Shown: positions 35,925 to 47,820 of the stretch, in pieces
How the letters are laid out: every line of letters begins with the position of its first letter
Numbering within the stretch: the stretch's first letter is position 1
DNA from: Dryobates pubescens
Lineage: Eukaryota; Chordata; Aves; Piciformes; Picidae
Reading direction: 5' to 3'
Assembly: GCF_014839835.1 (NCBI RefSeq)
Contig: NC_071627.1
Span: 19,524,001 to 19,588,000, forward strand
Length of the DNA stretch: 64,000 nucleotides
Notes under the pieces: generated by a model
Seen by the model: only the letters and a program-made list of their open reading frames with translations
Told to the model about the DNA's origin: nothing
Database searches by the model: none
Translations under genes and position numbers: made by a program

Positions 35925-38780
35925 TTCCTTCCTAGGTGTTTTATTCGTGGTATAACTCTACTCAAGAGAACCTAAGAATTCCTTCATTGCAGATGTTATG
36001 TTGTGTAATTTGACATACAGAAACACGCTCTAGGGAGTCTCAAAAGAACTAAATGAATTAAAAATAATTGGATTTTTATTTTCTTAGATGTAATTCACAA
36101 TCAGCTTAGGAAAAAGTAGTCTCTCATCACAGAGGTGCTTAGACTTGCTGATACTTTGCAGCTAATATGTATGCATGGAGTGACTCACTTTGTAGTGCAG
36201 GTGCTCTGTATTTGCCCTTTAGGTGGGTTCTGTGCCCAGCTGAGCATTTTTCTCAGGAGGCAGTCTGCATAATTAGCCCTTGTCCTAGTAGAGAACATAC
36301 ATCAAATAAAACCTGCATCAAACATGTTTAAAGAACGTTTGAGTTGTGTCATCCCCCCCCAAAACAAGAGAAAAACACTGATTTGGTAATGAAATAGTGG
36401 CTTCTTTGCTCTGTCCCTTCTGTCAGGGAAATCCTACTCCCGTCTCTTTGTGGTTTCACACCACAGGATGGATGTTGTCTGAAGTACGTACAGCACCACA
36501 AAGCCAGGTAAACTTTATGGGTGAAGGAACTTGGAACAAACTCAGATTTAAAATGTGATCTAATAAGCCATGTCTGACTCATTTGCTAATTGTGTTGTTT
36601 TCAGGAACGTTACTTAAATGAGCAGGCAAAAGTATCTGGCCATTGTGTGTTGGGGACTGAACTCAGGGCAGATAAAGATGAACTGAAGCAAGTTTGTGAC
36701 TCATTGGAGAACATCATCTGCTATTTTAAGTGTGCATGACATCACAAGTAGCAATAAAGAAGTAGAAACATGGTTGCTGGTTTTGTTTTTTTTTTTTTTT
36801 AGAAATGTATAAATAATTTTGCAAAGTTAACACTTTTATCCTTTATTGAGCCACCACTGTTTCCTTCCTTCTCTCCAGACTATTGCTTGTAGGTAACTAA
36901 AGTAGTTCCAAGTGAGCAGAATTAATTTGGTGCCTACTTTGCAAATGTTTCTTCTGTCTTCCACGTGAGACAACATTTAGTGCCTCCCGGATGAGAGAAG
37001 TCATGCACTGTGGAGCTACAGTTTGCCAGGGGTCTTTTAACTTTGCCCTTCAAAAAGAACTGTCTTAGCTACTTGGTGTTTTTCTGCTGATTTTTGGGGG
37101 ACATTTTTATGCTCTCAGTAAAGTTACAGACTTGGGTGCCGTTGTTTCAAAATGCTGCAGAAGCTAAGTCCTAGCAGCAGTAGCTACCGATTGCAGTGGA
37201 CTTGCTTGTGCAACCACTGAGGTAAATAGGGATCATGGGATTTAAAAACCACTTAAGGCTGCTTTTACTTTCCAAAAAGTTTCATGAATAATTTAAAAAT
37301 TTTGTTAGTATATTCCCCCACCCCACCCCAGTTTAATGCAAACCCTTAGAAAGCTGTGAGAGGCTTCCTGGGCTTTTCACAGCCAAAAGAGTGGCTTTGT
37401 GGACAGGCCAAAGCATTCTGTACACGCAGGGATGTGTCACCTGCTGAGCCACCAGTATGATGGCATAGCTATGGTAAGTGGGGTCACACAGCTTCTGCTT
37501 AGAGCTGCTTTGCCCTGCCTTTTCCATTAGTGCAGAACAGTTTCAGGATCCTGCCATCAAATATCAGAGTTGTTTCTGTAGCAGCTGCCTGCAGTTTCCT
37601 GTTTCTCCAGAAACAGGAGGAGCAAAGAGGAAGCATTTTCTTTAGAATCCTGCTTCCAGCCAGCGCATGTAAAAATCCCCTTTTATCCCCCTTCTCTAAG
37701 TTCTCTCTACAAGCATGTTGTTAGTGTTTGTCTCTTGGCTACTTTAATTTTTTGGCTTTCCTTCTTTTTGCTGAAACAAACTGTCACTGGTGGCTCTCAG
37801 TGCCAGGTAGCTCTGTTGCTTCTGGTTCTAGCCCAATGTATGGTTTTGGGTGTGCTTCTGGAAGCACTTGTGTTATTTCAGTTATTGATAAAAATAACTC
37901 CTTGCAACAAAATTTTCCTGTATAAACCAGTGTAAAGTAGATTAAAGTTACTTCAGCCAAGAAGTTTGTTTGCCTTCGATCCAAATACAGAGAGGGACAG
38001 AGTGGCCAGGGGACACCGTTCCTCAAAAGCTGCATTTCAGCAGTATTATGTCAAAGCAAGCCTTGAACCTTTTAAAAAGACCTCTGTATTCTTTGTGTGT
38101 TACTTTATACAGCAAAAGCCCACATTCACACATTTTGAAGGGTCAGATGATGAAAGACTGCAACTCTCTTAGAATACAACTGTTTAACACAAGAACTGCT
38201 TGCTGATCCTGCCACATTAGAGCCACCAAAGCAAACTGCATCTGCCTAGAGATGCTCTGAGCTGCTTCTGTTAGAACCAGAAGCTGATGATTAAATGCTT
38301 GAATGCTTCTTCCCAGGAGTCTTGTTTTCTCAAGACCTTTTATTATGTATTTTATGTAATCTCTTACCCGAATTCTGTCTAGTATAGCACAAAAAAAAGT
38401 GTGGGGTGCAATATGGGGCAGTGGGTTACTGATGGCTGTATCAGCTTGGTGATGCTGACAGTAGTTTTGTCTACTGTAATCAGGCAGATCTGGAAAAAAC
38501 GAGAAGTAGCTTTTTGAAGTAGTGCCAAATGTTGTATCCTTTCAGTCAAACCACAGTCAGCAAGAATTCAGCTGTGAATGATACCAACAGCACTTGGCTG
38601 TGCTGCTAGAGACTGACAGCCTAAGCACCGGAAGGGCAATCTGGATGAGACCGAAGGGCATTCTCGGGTGTGTCTGAGGATGTGCGCTAAGAAGTAAAAC
38701 CAGAAGTTTACCAAAAAGGTTTTCTTGAATACAGGTGCCTGAGGGGTGAAGAGGAGTGCTGTTCCTTGCCTTCAGCCACA
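35925..38780. other. Spacer between MED7 and TIM-A
   Basis: About 2.85 kb with no gene found. It contains a poly-T run near 36,785-36,800 and a C-rich tract near 37,315-37,330. The right end must include the TIM-A promoter and 5' UTR. No TATA box or CpG island is evident, as expected for a tissue-restricted immune gene. Confidence 0.6.
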
Positions 38781-41700
38781 ATGTCTTACTTCTGTACGAA
38801 CTGGATTCTTCTGATCCTGTTTACAGGTAATGAAGCAGTATCTATAAGTTAAGGTGGATGGAAGTAACGTGCAGCAATACTTCAGAGGGTTGTGAGGAGA
38901 TGTTCTGTTAAAATGGGAAGAGTGGCCATGTGGCACAGGAACTGCAGTCTTGTGTTATGGAATAGTACTTTATCACAGTGGCTCAATAACCTTCTGGTGG
39001 TCTTATCTCTTTAACACACAATCATGTTGAGGATATGATGGTTTTAAAGATGCTGCTTCTTGGGCTGTCTGTAGTCTTGTCAGTGAGTGATCTTTTGGGC
39101 AGTTTTCAGATAATAATGATCTGAGATGAGCAGAGAACTTGAAAGCATTTCAGAACAGATATAAACCAAGGATATTTCATCTCATCAGGCTTTGTGAAGA
39201 TGAGCCCTTAGGATGACAAGAAAAAGGTCAGCTGTGGCTTATGGTAGATTTTTAGCCAACATGAGATTTTATTGGGACAAATTGGTATTTTCTCCTTTGT
39301 ATTTCCTGAGGAAGCAGTCTCCCTAGGAAAATAGTGCTCTTGTTAAAGGCAAGAGCACTAAAACCAACAGGATGCTGAGTGGTACAAGTCTAGGTAGATA
39401 AACATTAAGAATGTAGTGGTAGAGTATGTTCTGCAGAAATAAAAGGGATCTTTCAGACATTATTTAGTTGGTGATGAAGCTTTTTATGATGACATTCATG
39501 TAAAGCTTATTTTTTTAGATATATATTAAATAAAATCCATTATTTTCAGAGATTTGTTTCTAGTATGCTGTTGTGGCAAAGCCTGTGGATGCAGACTTGT
39601 TTTTAACTGAGCTGAGGAAAGCAGATTTTTCACAAGGGATAATTGCACTCAAGCTATACAGTGCTTGGGAGTCACTTGTGCATGTTGGTGGACCTTGGGA
39701 GCTCCCTTCCTAATTATAGACTGGGCTAGACTTTATTACTAGAGATCATTTGTTGCCTATAGCTGCTGCAGAGAATTCTACCCCTGCAGTGTTTAAATGG
39801 ATAGATCAAAATATTTACACTATGGTCCTATGTTACTGAATTTGAAGGGAAACAGGCAGTGGAAAGTATACACAAGCTTTCTTTGAAGTACAAGCAAGCA
39901 GGAGCCCTGCTGTGTAACCTGGAAGAAAGTTGGCTAGAAGATAGCTGTGACTGGATCACCAGAGCACAAATTATTTTGGCTGCCACTAAATATAGCTTTT
40001 ATTAAAACCCTCCTTGAAAGGAATATTGACTGAAGAGGTCCAAATACAGCAAAATAAACATGAATAGGCTTCTGGCTGCTGGGTCTTGCTGTTTTCACTG
40101 AATAGCATGATAGAGCCTTCTGGAAATGTGAAAAATTGCTTTTAATGGGAACCAAACCAGTTAGAAACTGCATGAGGGAAGAAAACAAGGCAGTGAAAAA
40201 AAGAGGGTATAAAATTTATCTGAAAAACATCTTCTGAGAGAAAGAGACAAAAATCTGTCATTGGGGGTAAAAAATAAAAAGGGAAATGTGTTCAGCAGTG
40301 ACCATTGTGATGGAACCTGCTGTTCAGTGGCTTGAATTTCCCACAGTGGTTTTAATGGAAGTCAGTGTCTTATTGTTCCCCTATAAATCACTTGTATTAA
40401 ATCTGAACTAAGGGAAAAAAAAAAAGAGAGCTAGCAGACCAGATGTGGCTAAAGAGTTGTGCAGATCCAAACTCTTTTCCTCTCTTCACCTCTCTGCCTG
40501 GCTGCAGATGCTGCAAAAAGTGAGTTTCTTCTTTCTCTAGCTATAGACACAATCTGAAGAAATCACTGACTCAACCATTGCTCCTCACTGTGTCAGCCCT
40601 GCTGGGATTCACATCTGTTTGTGGAAATCCCAATCCAGCAGTGCCTGGTGCTGTTTGTGAGATGGGAGGTACTGGGTCATGCCAGGTATGTGAGAAGTTT
40701 TCCACTTGCATGCACTGTGCTCAACAATAGCATTTGTCTTTTTGTCCACAGGCCCCACAGTATCAGGTTCAGCAGTGAGAGGAAATGTTGGTCAGAATGT
40801 CACTGTGCCCTGCTTTTACAGTGTTGAGAAGACACAAGACATCACATCAATGTGCTGGGGTCGTGGCAGCTGCCCCACTTCAAAATGTGATCAGACCATT
40901 ATCTGGACAGATGGATGGAAGGTGACGGAGCAGTACAACCATAGGTACACGTTGAAAGGGAACCTGCTGACGGGCGACGTGTCCCTCACCATTGTGAATG
41001 CTGAGGAAGCAGACAGTGGGACATACTGCTGCCGTGTGGAGGTCCGAGGGCTGTTCAATGATCAGAAAAATAATCTCAACGTTGTGATAGAGAAAGGTGA
41101 GTACAGAGGTGCTTTTTGCATGGTACACAGTGCCACTGAGATTTCTTAGAAGCACCACTGAAGAATTTAAGGGGAAGGACAGCATAGAATAATTAATTAA
41201 AGCGCTGTGCTTGTACCCTTTTCATAGAAAATGGTGCTTCATTTTCCCTCCTTGATTCCAGAGTAAAGCCCACAAAATCAGTACAGACAACTTTTTCTTT
41301 CCTTCCTTTTTTTTTTTTTTTTAAATCAACTCTTCCTTTTCATTTTTAGTTTTTCTCCTTGTAGAAAGCATAATAATAAAGGGAACAAGTGGCTGAGAGA
41401 TGTACTTGTGCAGCTGGTGCTAGCAAGTTTTTATTATAGAAACACTTTCTCTTTTTCACTATATTAATGCACACTAAGGTCAACTATAACATATGTTGGT
41501 TTTGTTTTATTTTTTTAACATCAGCTAGGATCTCTACTGCAAGTCCTCACACTCACACCTCTGAACAGACCTCAGGTAACTTTTATCCAAGTATTCATCT
41601 CAATAGCGTATATAAACTATACTGCAAATGGGGATCTTAGGAAAGAAGCAAAATGATCATAGAAATGTCTTGGCTAAAATTCACTAAACATTGCCAGAGA

Positions 41701-44700
41701 ACCAGAGATCAGAGCTTGGATTTAAATTCTGCCTGGCAGTATATAGAGAGTTCAACAGAAAGAACATGAGAAGGTTGCTTCCAGGTCTTTTGTTTAAGTT
41801 GATGCTTCATTGGTGCTGTGAGCATTGTTTTTCTTGTGGCTGTTTTTGTGTGTTGTTTTCTTTGCTGCATGAAATCTTATCTTGTCTTCTGGAAATGCAT
41901 ACTGTGTACAGTAAACCACCAATCTTTAGGAGCTGGGTGTGCCCACTATTTAATAAATGTATTTGTCACTCTATAACATAGAACTGTTTTATTTGGCTAG
42001 CTCAAAAGTGCATCTGACTCTGGATCCCATCGCAGTGGCAGACAGCAGCAAATGGAGCATCATAGAAACAGGGCAGTCATTTTATGATACAATGGCAAGG
42101 GATTCTTCCACCCTGGTATATTATGTTTCATGTCCTGTGTAGCCTATGCATATTCAATAATGTGAGGCTCCTCTTTTTAGTGGAAGAGACTGTGAAAAAC
42201 TATTCCTTATGCAGTTTCCCCATCCCACTCACAAGTTTATAGACTTCTATTGTATGCCCACTCAGCAACATATTTTTTTAAGTCTGAAAAAGACAACTTT
42301 AATTTCAATACGCAAGAGAGAGCTCATAGTGTAATGATAGACTATTCCCTGGATTTTCAAGGAAAAAAAATAGGGATGCCAGATAGCAGGGATTTCTTTC
42401 TCCAGCCAAGCAACTCTAAAATGTTACAGCAGTTGCATTTCCTTTTTAGAAGCAGAAGTGAAACTTTCTCAGACTGTTTCTGTTCTGGTTGCAAACAGCA
42501 TGGCTTCCACTCTTACCACTCACAGGTTTTCTTAACCCTTTGACATGGTCCTTAGCTGCTGGTGGAACAATTTTGTATGTTTTCAGAATACAGGTGAATA
42601 GGTGCAGGTTCATACAGAGGGAAACTGGGAAAGGCAGGTGGCCATGTTTCTCTGATGTAGGACTACTCCAGCAGTCCAAAGGAAGAGAACAGTGAAGCAG
42701 TTGATCCTGTCCTCTTCAGAATAATGCTTCTGGGACAAGGGCAACAACTTAAAATATCAAAGGAACCAGCTGGGATTGTCCTAATGTGAACAGGAGATTT
42801 TGTTTTCAGGAGGGCTGTATAGAATCTGACAACATGTGGAGAAATGGAGACTGATGATATGGAAGACAGAAGTTTGTAATTCTGAACTTTAAATACTGCA
42901 AAAGCTTTGCTCTGCTAAATGATCTCAAAGTATACTGCAGGTCCTTATGCAAACATATCACACTGTGGTTAGTCTATTATATAGCTGTCTGGGACTTTAT
43001 AAGCATCACTAGCTTTGTCTAACTGTACCACTTGCTCCTTCAAGGTCCTGAGCTAACCTTAATTAGTTTGAATCAGAAAGTTTGCTTAGGCAGCCACTGC
43101 CTCTTCTTGGTTCCAAAAAAGTTGCCTACCTTGGTTGCTCTTTCCTTCTAGGCCCTGTACTGAGATAACAACAAGAGCTAAGTCTTTTCCTGGAAGGAAT
43201 TCAAAGCTCTGAAAAGGGTGCCAGAGGCTCCAATATTCAGAGTTCTGTGCTGCCCCTGAAGACACCAACTGCTTTATGATACACAGACCTGAGACTCCTG
43301 ACCAAGAGATACTTAAGCTTGGTGGTCCCAAGTTAGCAGTACAAATTCATCTCTGTCAAGGCAGAATGGTTCCCTGTGCAAGTGATGTGTTTTTCTTGCC
43401 TTTGCTCAGCTCAGGGGAGCACCAGTGAATCATCCTTTACCACTGCAGGAACGTCGCCATCGCTCTCTGCTTCGGAAGCTCCTCAGACTGTAAGTATCTC
43501 TGTTGTGCTGTAGCATAGTTAGACAAACTGCACAGAAATGAGAGGCTATTGGGTCATGCCTGCACTTCACTTGTACTCCTGAAGTGCAATTGCTAGGGAA
43601 AAAAAAAATATTCAGTCTGCAAATTCAGTGCTTGTGAAAGAGGGGAGAAAACTGCTTTGCCTGCATAAAGCACTTCCTACTAGCGCAGGAAGAGCTTTAG
43701 CAATCTCTGTTGCCTTTCAGGCCTCTCATCCCTGCTCAAGCACCTTGGACTGCTTGGATGTGACTGCAAACCTGCAGGTACAGCAGGATATGGGGAAGAG
43801 TTGAAACTGGGCAACCTGGCAGCACAGGGATGTCCTGTGCTCCCTGTACAGTGAAGTTCAAAGAGGCAGCTCTTTGTCTGTCCTGCTGAGTCCTCCAGCA
43901 CATACTGCAGGATGACAGGCAGTAACATCACCCACATTTTATATGGAAGACAAGACAGCCGAGCTAGCCTTTGGGAAGGTCTGCTGTGGTATACTGCTGT
44001 GGGCATTTGTACTGCTGCATGTGCAGGCTGTAAGTCAGGAGCCATACTGTGTTTCACCACCTTTCCAGGATTTCTAATGAGAGGTTAGATATCTAATGGC
44101 TGGCGTCAGAAAGTTTTGCCTGAATAAAGACCAATCTAAGGAGAAGGCATATTTGCTTATTGGTATAAAGCCTTGAAGAACTACTGAACAAGCTGACAAA
44201 AGGGTGGGATAGCAGAAGATATTTTAATAATAAAAAATAATACCTTCACTTTAATCATAAAAAAGAATATCTTCAGTGAACAGTATTAAACCTGAACAAA
44301 TGGGATTTGTCATAACTTCAGATCCTTTGGTAATCTCAAAAAATAATATGTTCAACAACATGCTCAGGGAGGTGGTGGAGTCGCCATCCTTGGAGGTGTT
44401 AAAAAAATGTGTAGACATGGCCCTTCAGGACATGGTTTAGTGGGCATGGGGGTGTTGGTTTGATGGTCAGACTGCATGACCTCAGAGTTCTTTTCCAACC
44501 TTAATGTATCTATGATTGTATGATTCACACAACTGTTAAAGTGATTCTACTTGAAACTAGTCCTGTACCTCACATTAGGCTCCTGCTCTCAAGTGTAATT
44601 TTACTGCAGGGTTGCAAAACACACAAATGACCTTTGGGTACTGTATGTCCTTGTTGCTTACAGTGTCACTAATGCTCATGTGGTTTGTGTTTGACAGAAC

Positions 44701-45987
44701 CTGTCTGTATCGCTTCCCAGGCAGCAGTATTCAGAACATGGATTATACATTGGGATTGGTTTATGTGCAGTACTGCTAGCTGGCCTTATTTTGGCTCTGT
44801 TCCTCATTAGACGTAAGTACTTTTCACAAGTGGTTATTCAAGGTACATCTAATCACAGCCATGGCAGAATGCCACAAGTCTTCTGCTTCAGGGAAGTGAG
44901 CTAAGGTCTGTGATGGCTTTACCCTGTGCCTTGCTCTGTGGTTGCTTGCTCAGCTCCCCACCTTTAGCCCCTGAAGCACAGAAGGGCAAGGTGCCAATGT
45001 TATTTTTTCATCTCAGACTCCTTAGCAACCAGTCGACCCAGGGGCTGATGAGGAGATGCATGGTACAACCCCACCTCTCCTGCCCTACTTTTTTCCTACT
45101 ACCCATTCCTCAGTTGCTGCAATGTCCCAGTCATTCCCAATAATAGGAGGGGCACTGGTTTCATAACTGTATCCACTCTTCTGTGTATTTGACTTCTTGC
45201 ATAGAGGCTTGTGGTCAGTCTAAGCCATATGAATTAGATCTCCTGGAAACAATGGGGATTTCCTATGCTGAAAACATTTGTTTACAGTTCCCTTATTTAG
45301 TTTCTTACCCTTGAGTTGACTTTTTGAACCTGTTACTTTATTAACTTCTGATAGCTTACAGAAAATTACTTATTTTCTTTCTTTTTCCTTTATTTTGATT
45401 CTGGATGGACCTTAGAACATTTATCCAATACAAAGAAGACAAGTGACTTTGCAAAGTAAGTGCTCTGTTTCTGCTTTAGCTAACAGGACAAATTAGGTTG
45501 CAGCAAGAAAATGTTGTCAGCATGCTGACTATTCCACCATAGACTTTGACTTTCTTTTTTAATCTCAAATTTATAGGAAACACTGAACAAAAATAATAGT
45601 TCCTGCTACTTACCATTTATAGGAAACACTGAAAACCAAACAATTCCTGCTACTTGTCATTAATTAGTGAGCAAAAATGAGTGTCACTGTCAGTTCATTA
45701 CATTAGGGGGCATGCAAAATTCAAGTGTGGGTTATCTCATAAATGGAAAAATGATTCATTATCAGTCATGTTTAAATGAGTGCTTTTGCATCTATTACAA
45801 TTTTCCACTGAGCTGGTTGATTTACTTATCTGCTCTTGTGTGTTCCTGTTGCCTCTTTTTCGTTTAACCACGTGGCTTTCACTCTTTCTGCAGCTTCATT
45901 GCGTTTTGGAAGCCAGGAGGTTCAGGGAACCATAGCGCCCTGGAAGATGAGATCCATGCAGAAGAAAACATTTATATAATACACTAA
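38781..45987 (+). CDS. TIM-A: TIM-family receptor, HAVCR2 (TIM-3)/HAVCR1-like, complete
   Basis: Type I membrane receptor of the T-cell immunoglobulin and mucin family. Exons: 38781-38826 (signal peptide), 40752-41096 (IgV), 41525-41575 and 43410-43489 (short stalk), 44698-44812 (membrane), 45416-45455 and 45894-45987 (tail). All joints are AG/GT and in phase, giving 256 residues. The signal peptide is MSYFCTNWILLILFTG. The IgV has the six TIM cysteines (36, 50, 56, 61, 108, 109), CCRVE, and an N-glycosylation site at Asn31 (NVT). The FG loop is G-L-F-N-D (115-119): the Asn-Asp metal/phosphatidylserine pair is kept, but the usual Trp is Leu. Membrane segment about 190-211 (LYIGIGLCAVLL). The tail ends AEENIYIIH, with one tyrosine (Tyr253). 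The short stalk, the NDxKxNL pattern after the loop, the YIGxGxCA segment and the EENIY tail recall TIM-3, and its place next to MED7 is the human HAVCR2 slot. TIM-1 cannot be excluded, so no symbol is given. Confidence 0.93.
38827..40751 (+). other. TIM-A intron 1
   Basis: About 1.9 kb between the signal-peptide and IgV exons. No repeat family or second exon is recognised; only short chance frames. Confidence 0.75.
41576..44697 (+). other. TIM-A stalk introns
   Basis: Two introns flank the small stalk exon 43410-43489. The first (41576-43409) shows no recognised repeat. The second contains one CR1 at 44,359-44,525. A cryptic extra stalk exon could hide here because such exons are only 50-80 bp, but I could not support one. 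Confidence 0.6.
44359..44525 (+). repeat. CR1 LINE 3' end in TIM-A intron
   Basis: Shows CTCAGGGAGGTGGTGGAGTC and CTGCATGACCTCAGAGTTC, and ends in a decayed tail (TATCTATGATTGTATGATT). More diverged than most copies in the window. Confidence 0.88.
45569..45660 (+). repeat. Two-copy tandem duplication, about 46 bp per unit
   Basis: The segment beginning ATTTATAGGAAACACTGAA and ending TTCCTGCTACTT occurs at about 45569 and again at about 45615, with a few differences. It lies in the last TIM-A intron, upstream of the final exon's acceptor. Confidence 0.85.
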
Positions 45988-46071
45988 GGACTGGATGCCT
46001 GCTTGCCTTCGTCATCACTGGGACATTCAATAGTTTGCAAAATATTAGCTGCTTGGCAGCTAAATGTGACT

Positions 46072-46509
46072 GGAATAGAATAGAATTAAGCAGGTTGGAA
46101 GAGACCTTTGAGATCATCAAGTCCAACCTATCACCCAACACTATCTAATCAACTAAACCATGGCACCAAGCACCCCATCAAGTCTGTTGCTAAACACTTC
46201 CAGTGATGGTGACTCCACCACCTCTCTGGGCAGCTCATTCCAATGGCCAATCACTCTTTCTGTGAAGAACTTCTTCCTAACATCCAGCCTAAACCTCCCC
46301 TGGCACAGCTTGAGACTGTCTTCTTGTTCTGGTGCTGATTGCCTGGGAGAAGAGACCAACCCCCACCTGGCTACAGCCTCCCTTCAGGCAGTTGTGGACA
46401 GCAATAAGGTCTCCTCTGAGCCTCCTCTTCTCCAGGTTAAGCAACCCCAGCTCCCTCAGCCTCTCCTCATAGGGCTTGTGTTCCAACCCCCTCCCCAGCT
46501 TTGTTGCCT
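46072..46509 (-). repeat. CR1 LINE 3' end lying in the probable TIM-A 3' UTR
   Basis: Starts GGAATAGAATAGAATTAAGC (pentamer-type tail) and runs through CCATGGCACCAAGCACCCCA and the CTTCTTCC block to GCTTTGTTGCC. About 440 bp, 5'-truncated, antisense to TIM-A. It begins 85 nt after the TIM-A stop codon and ends about 30 bp before the first canonical poly(A) signal. Confidence 0.94.
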
Positions 46510-46537
46510 AACACTGAAGCATTATTCACATCATTTT

Positions 46538-46543
46538 AATAAA
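46538..46543 (+). promoter_or_regulatory. Probable TIM-A poly(A) signal AATAAA
   Basis: First AATAAA after the TIM-A stop, about 550 nt downstream. It is followed at once by an A-rich run and a weakly T/GT-rich stretch (ATCAGTGTGTTCC). If used, the 3' UTR contains the whole CR1 at 46072-46509. No AATAAA or ATTAAA is seen between the stop and the CR1. Confidence 0.6.
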
Positions 46544-46834
46544 ACAAAAAAAAGCTGCACTTTTAATTAAAAACTTTATCAGTGTGTTCCAGAAACAGAA
46601 ACCCCCACTGGCTTGAATGGAAATTACCAGAATCCCCTTATCAAACTCTAAAATAATTTCCCATTATATTTATTACCTGCCTCAAATTCTCTTTTGGGGA
46701 AGAAAGGAGGAAGTGCCAGAATGGCTACTCCATCACGAAAGGAAAGCCACACATGTTTTAAAAAGGTTTGTCTTTACTGTGTATCGCATCTGTCAGCTAC
46801 AAGAGTCCAGAAGCAATCTCATAGCTGCCATGAT

Positions 46835-47820
46835 AATGATAACTAGACTCCATCCCACTGACCACAACTCTCTGACATCTTTCCTTCAACCAGTTAACAA
46901 CCCACCTCACTATCCAATCATGCAGATCATGCTCCCTCGGTTTAGCTGTGAGAATGCTGTGGGAGATGGTATCAAATGCTTTCCTGAGATCAAGATAAAC
47001 CACATCTGCTGCACTACCATCACCTATCCACCTGGCTATGTCCTGATAGAACATTATCAGGTTTGTTAAACATGACTTCCCCTTGGTAAAACCATGTTGA
47101 GTGCTCCCAGTGACCCTCTTATCCTTGATAGGCCTGGAGACAGCATCTTTCCAGGGATGGTGGTGAGGCTGACCAGTCTATAGTTACTTGGGTCCTCTTT
47201 TTAGTCTTTTCTGAAGACTGTAGTGACATTTTCTTTCCTCCAGTCCTCAGGCACCACTACTGTTGCCCATGAATTACCAAAGATGATAGAGAGTGGCGTA
47301 GCAATGACTTCCACCAGCTCCCTCAGCACCTGTGGGTGCATCTTATCAGGACCTGCGTATTTATGGATGTCCAGATTGCTTAACTGATCCCTAATCCTGT
47401 CCTCATCAACCAAGGTGAACTCCTTTATTGTGACTTGGTCTGGGGCCTCAGGAGTCTGGTACTCCTCAGGACAGTCTCCATCAGTATAGACAGAGACAAA
47501 AAAGGCATTCAATAGCTCTGCCTTCACTTTATTCTCTGTTACTAAGGCATCCACCTCATTCAGCAGTGGGCCTACATTGCCTCTAGTGTCAGTTTTGTCT
47601 GCAATGTATTTAAAGAAGCCCTCTCTGTTGTGCTTGACCTCTTCTGCAAGGTTTAATTACAAGGAAGTCTTAGCTTCCCTAGTTACCTTCCTACATCCTC
47701 TGACAACAGCCTTATATTCCTCCCAAGTCACCAGACCCTCATTCCATGATCTGTAAGCTTTCTTCTTCAGCTTGAGTTTGTCCAAGAAGTCCTGGAGAGC
47801 TTGATTAAGGTGAGATACTG
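46835..47820 (-). repeat. CR1 LINE ORF2 fragment (linker and start of reverse transcriptase)
   Basis: Translated minus-strand segments match the CR1 ORF2 pattern as I remember it. Reading from 47820 downward: KKKAYRSWNEGLVTWEEYKA, then a segment with KAELLNAFFVSVY, then RDQLSNLDIHKYAGPDKMHP and VLRELVEVIATPLSIIF with VPEDWRKENVTTVF, then RT block A-like VVYLDLRKAFDTISHSIL and WLKERCQRVVVSG. The catalytic-site half of the RT and the 3' end are missing, and the endonuclease part is absent. The reading frame is interrupted in several places. It is an internal fragment, unlike the usual 3'-anchored CR1 copies, and is not a host gene. Confidence 0.9.
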
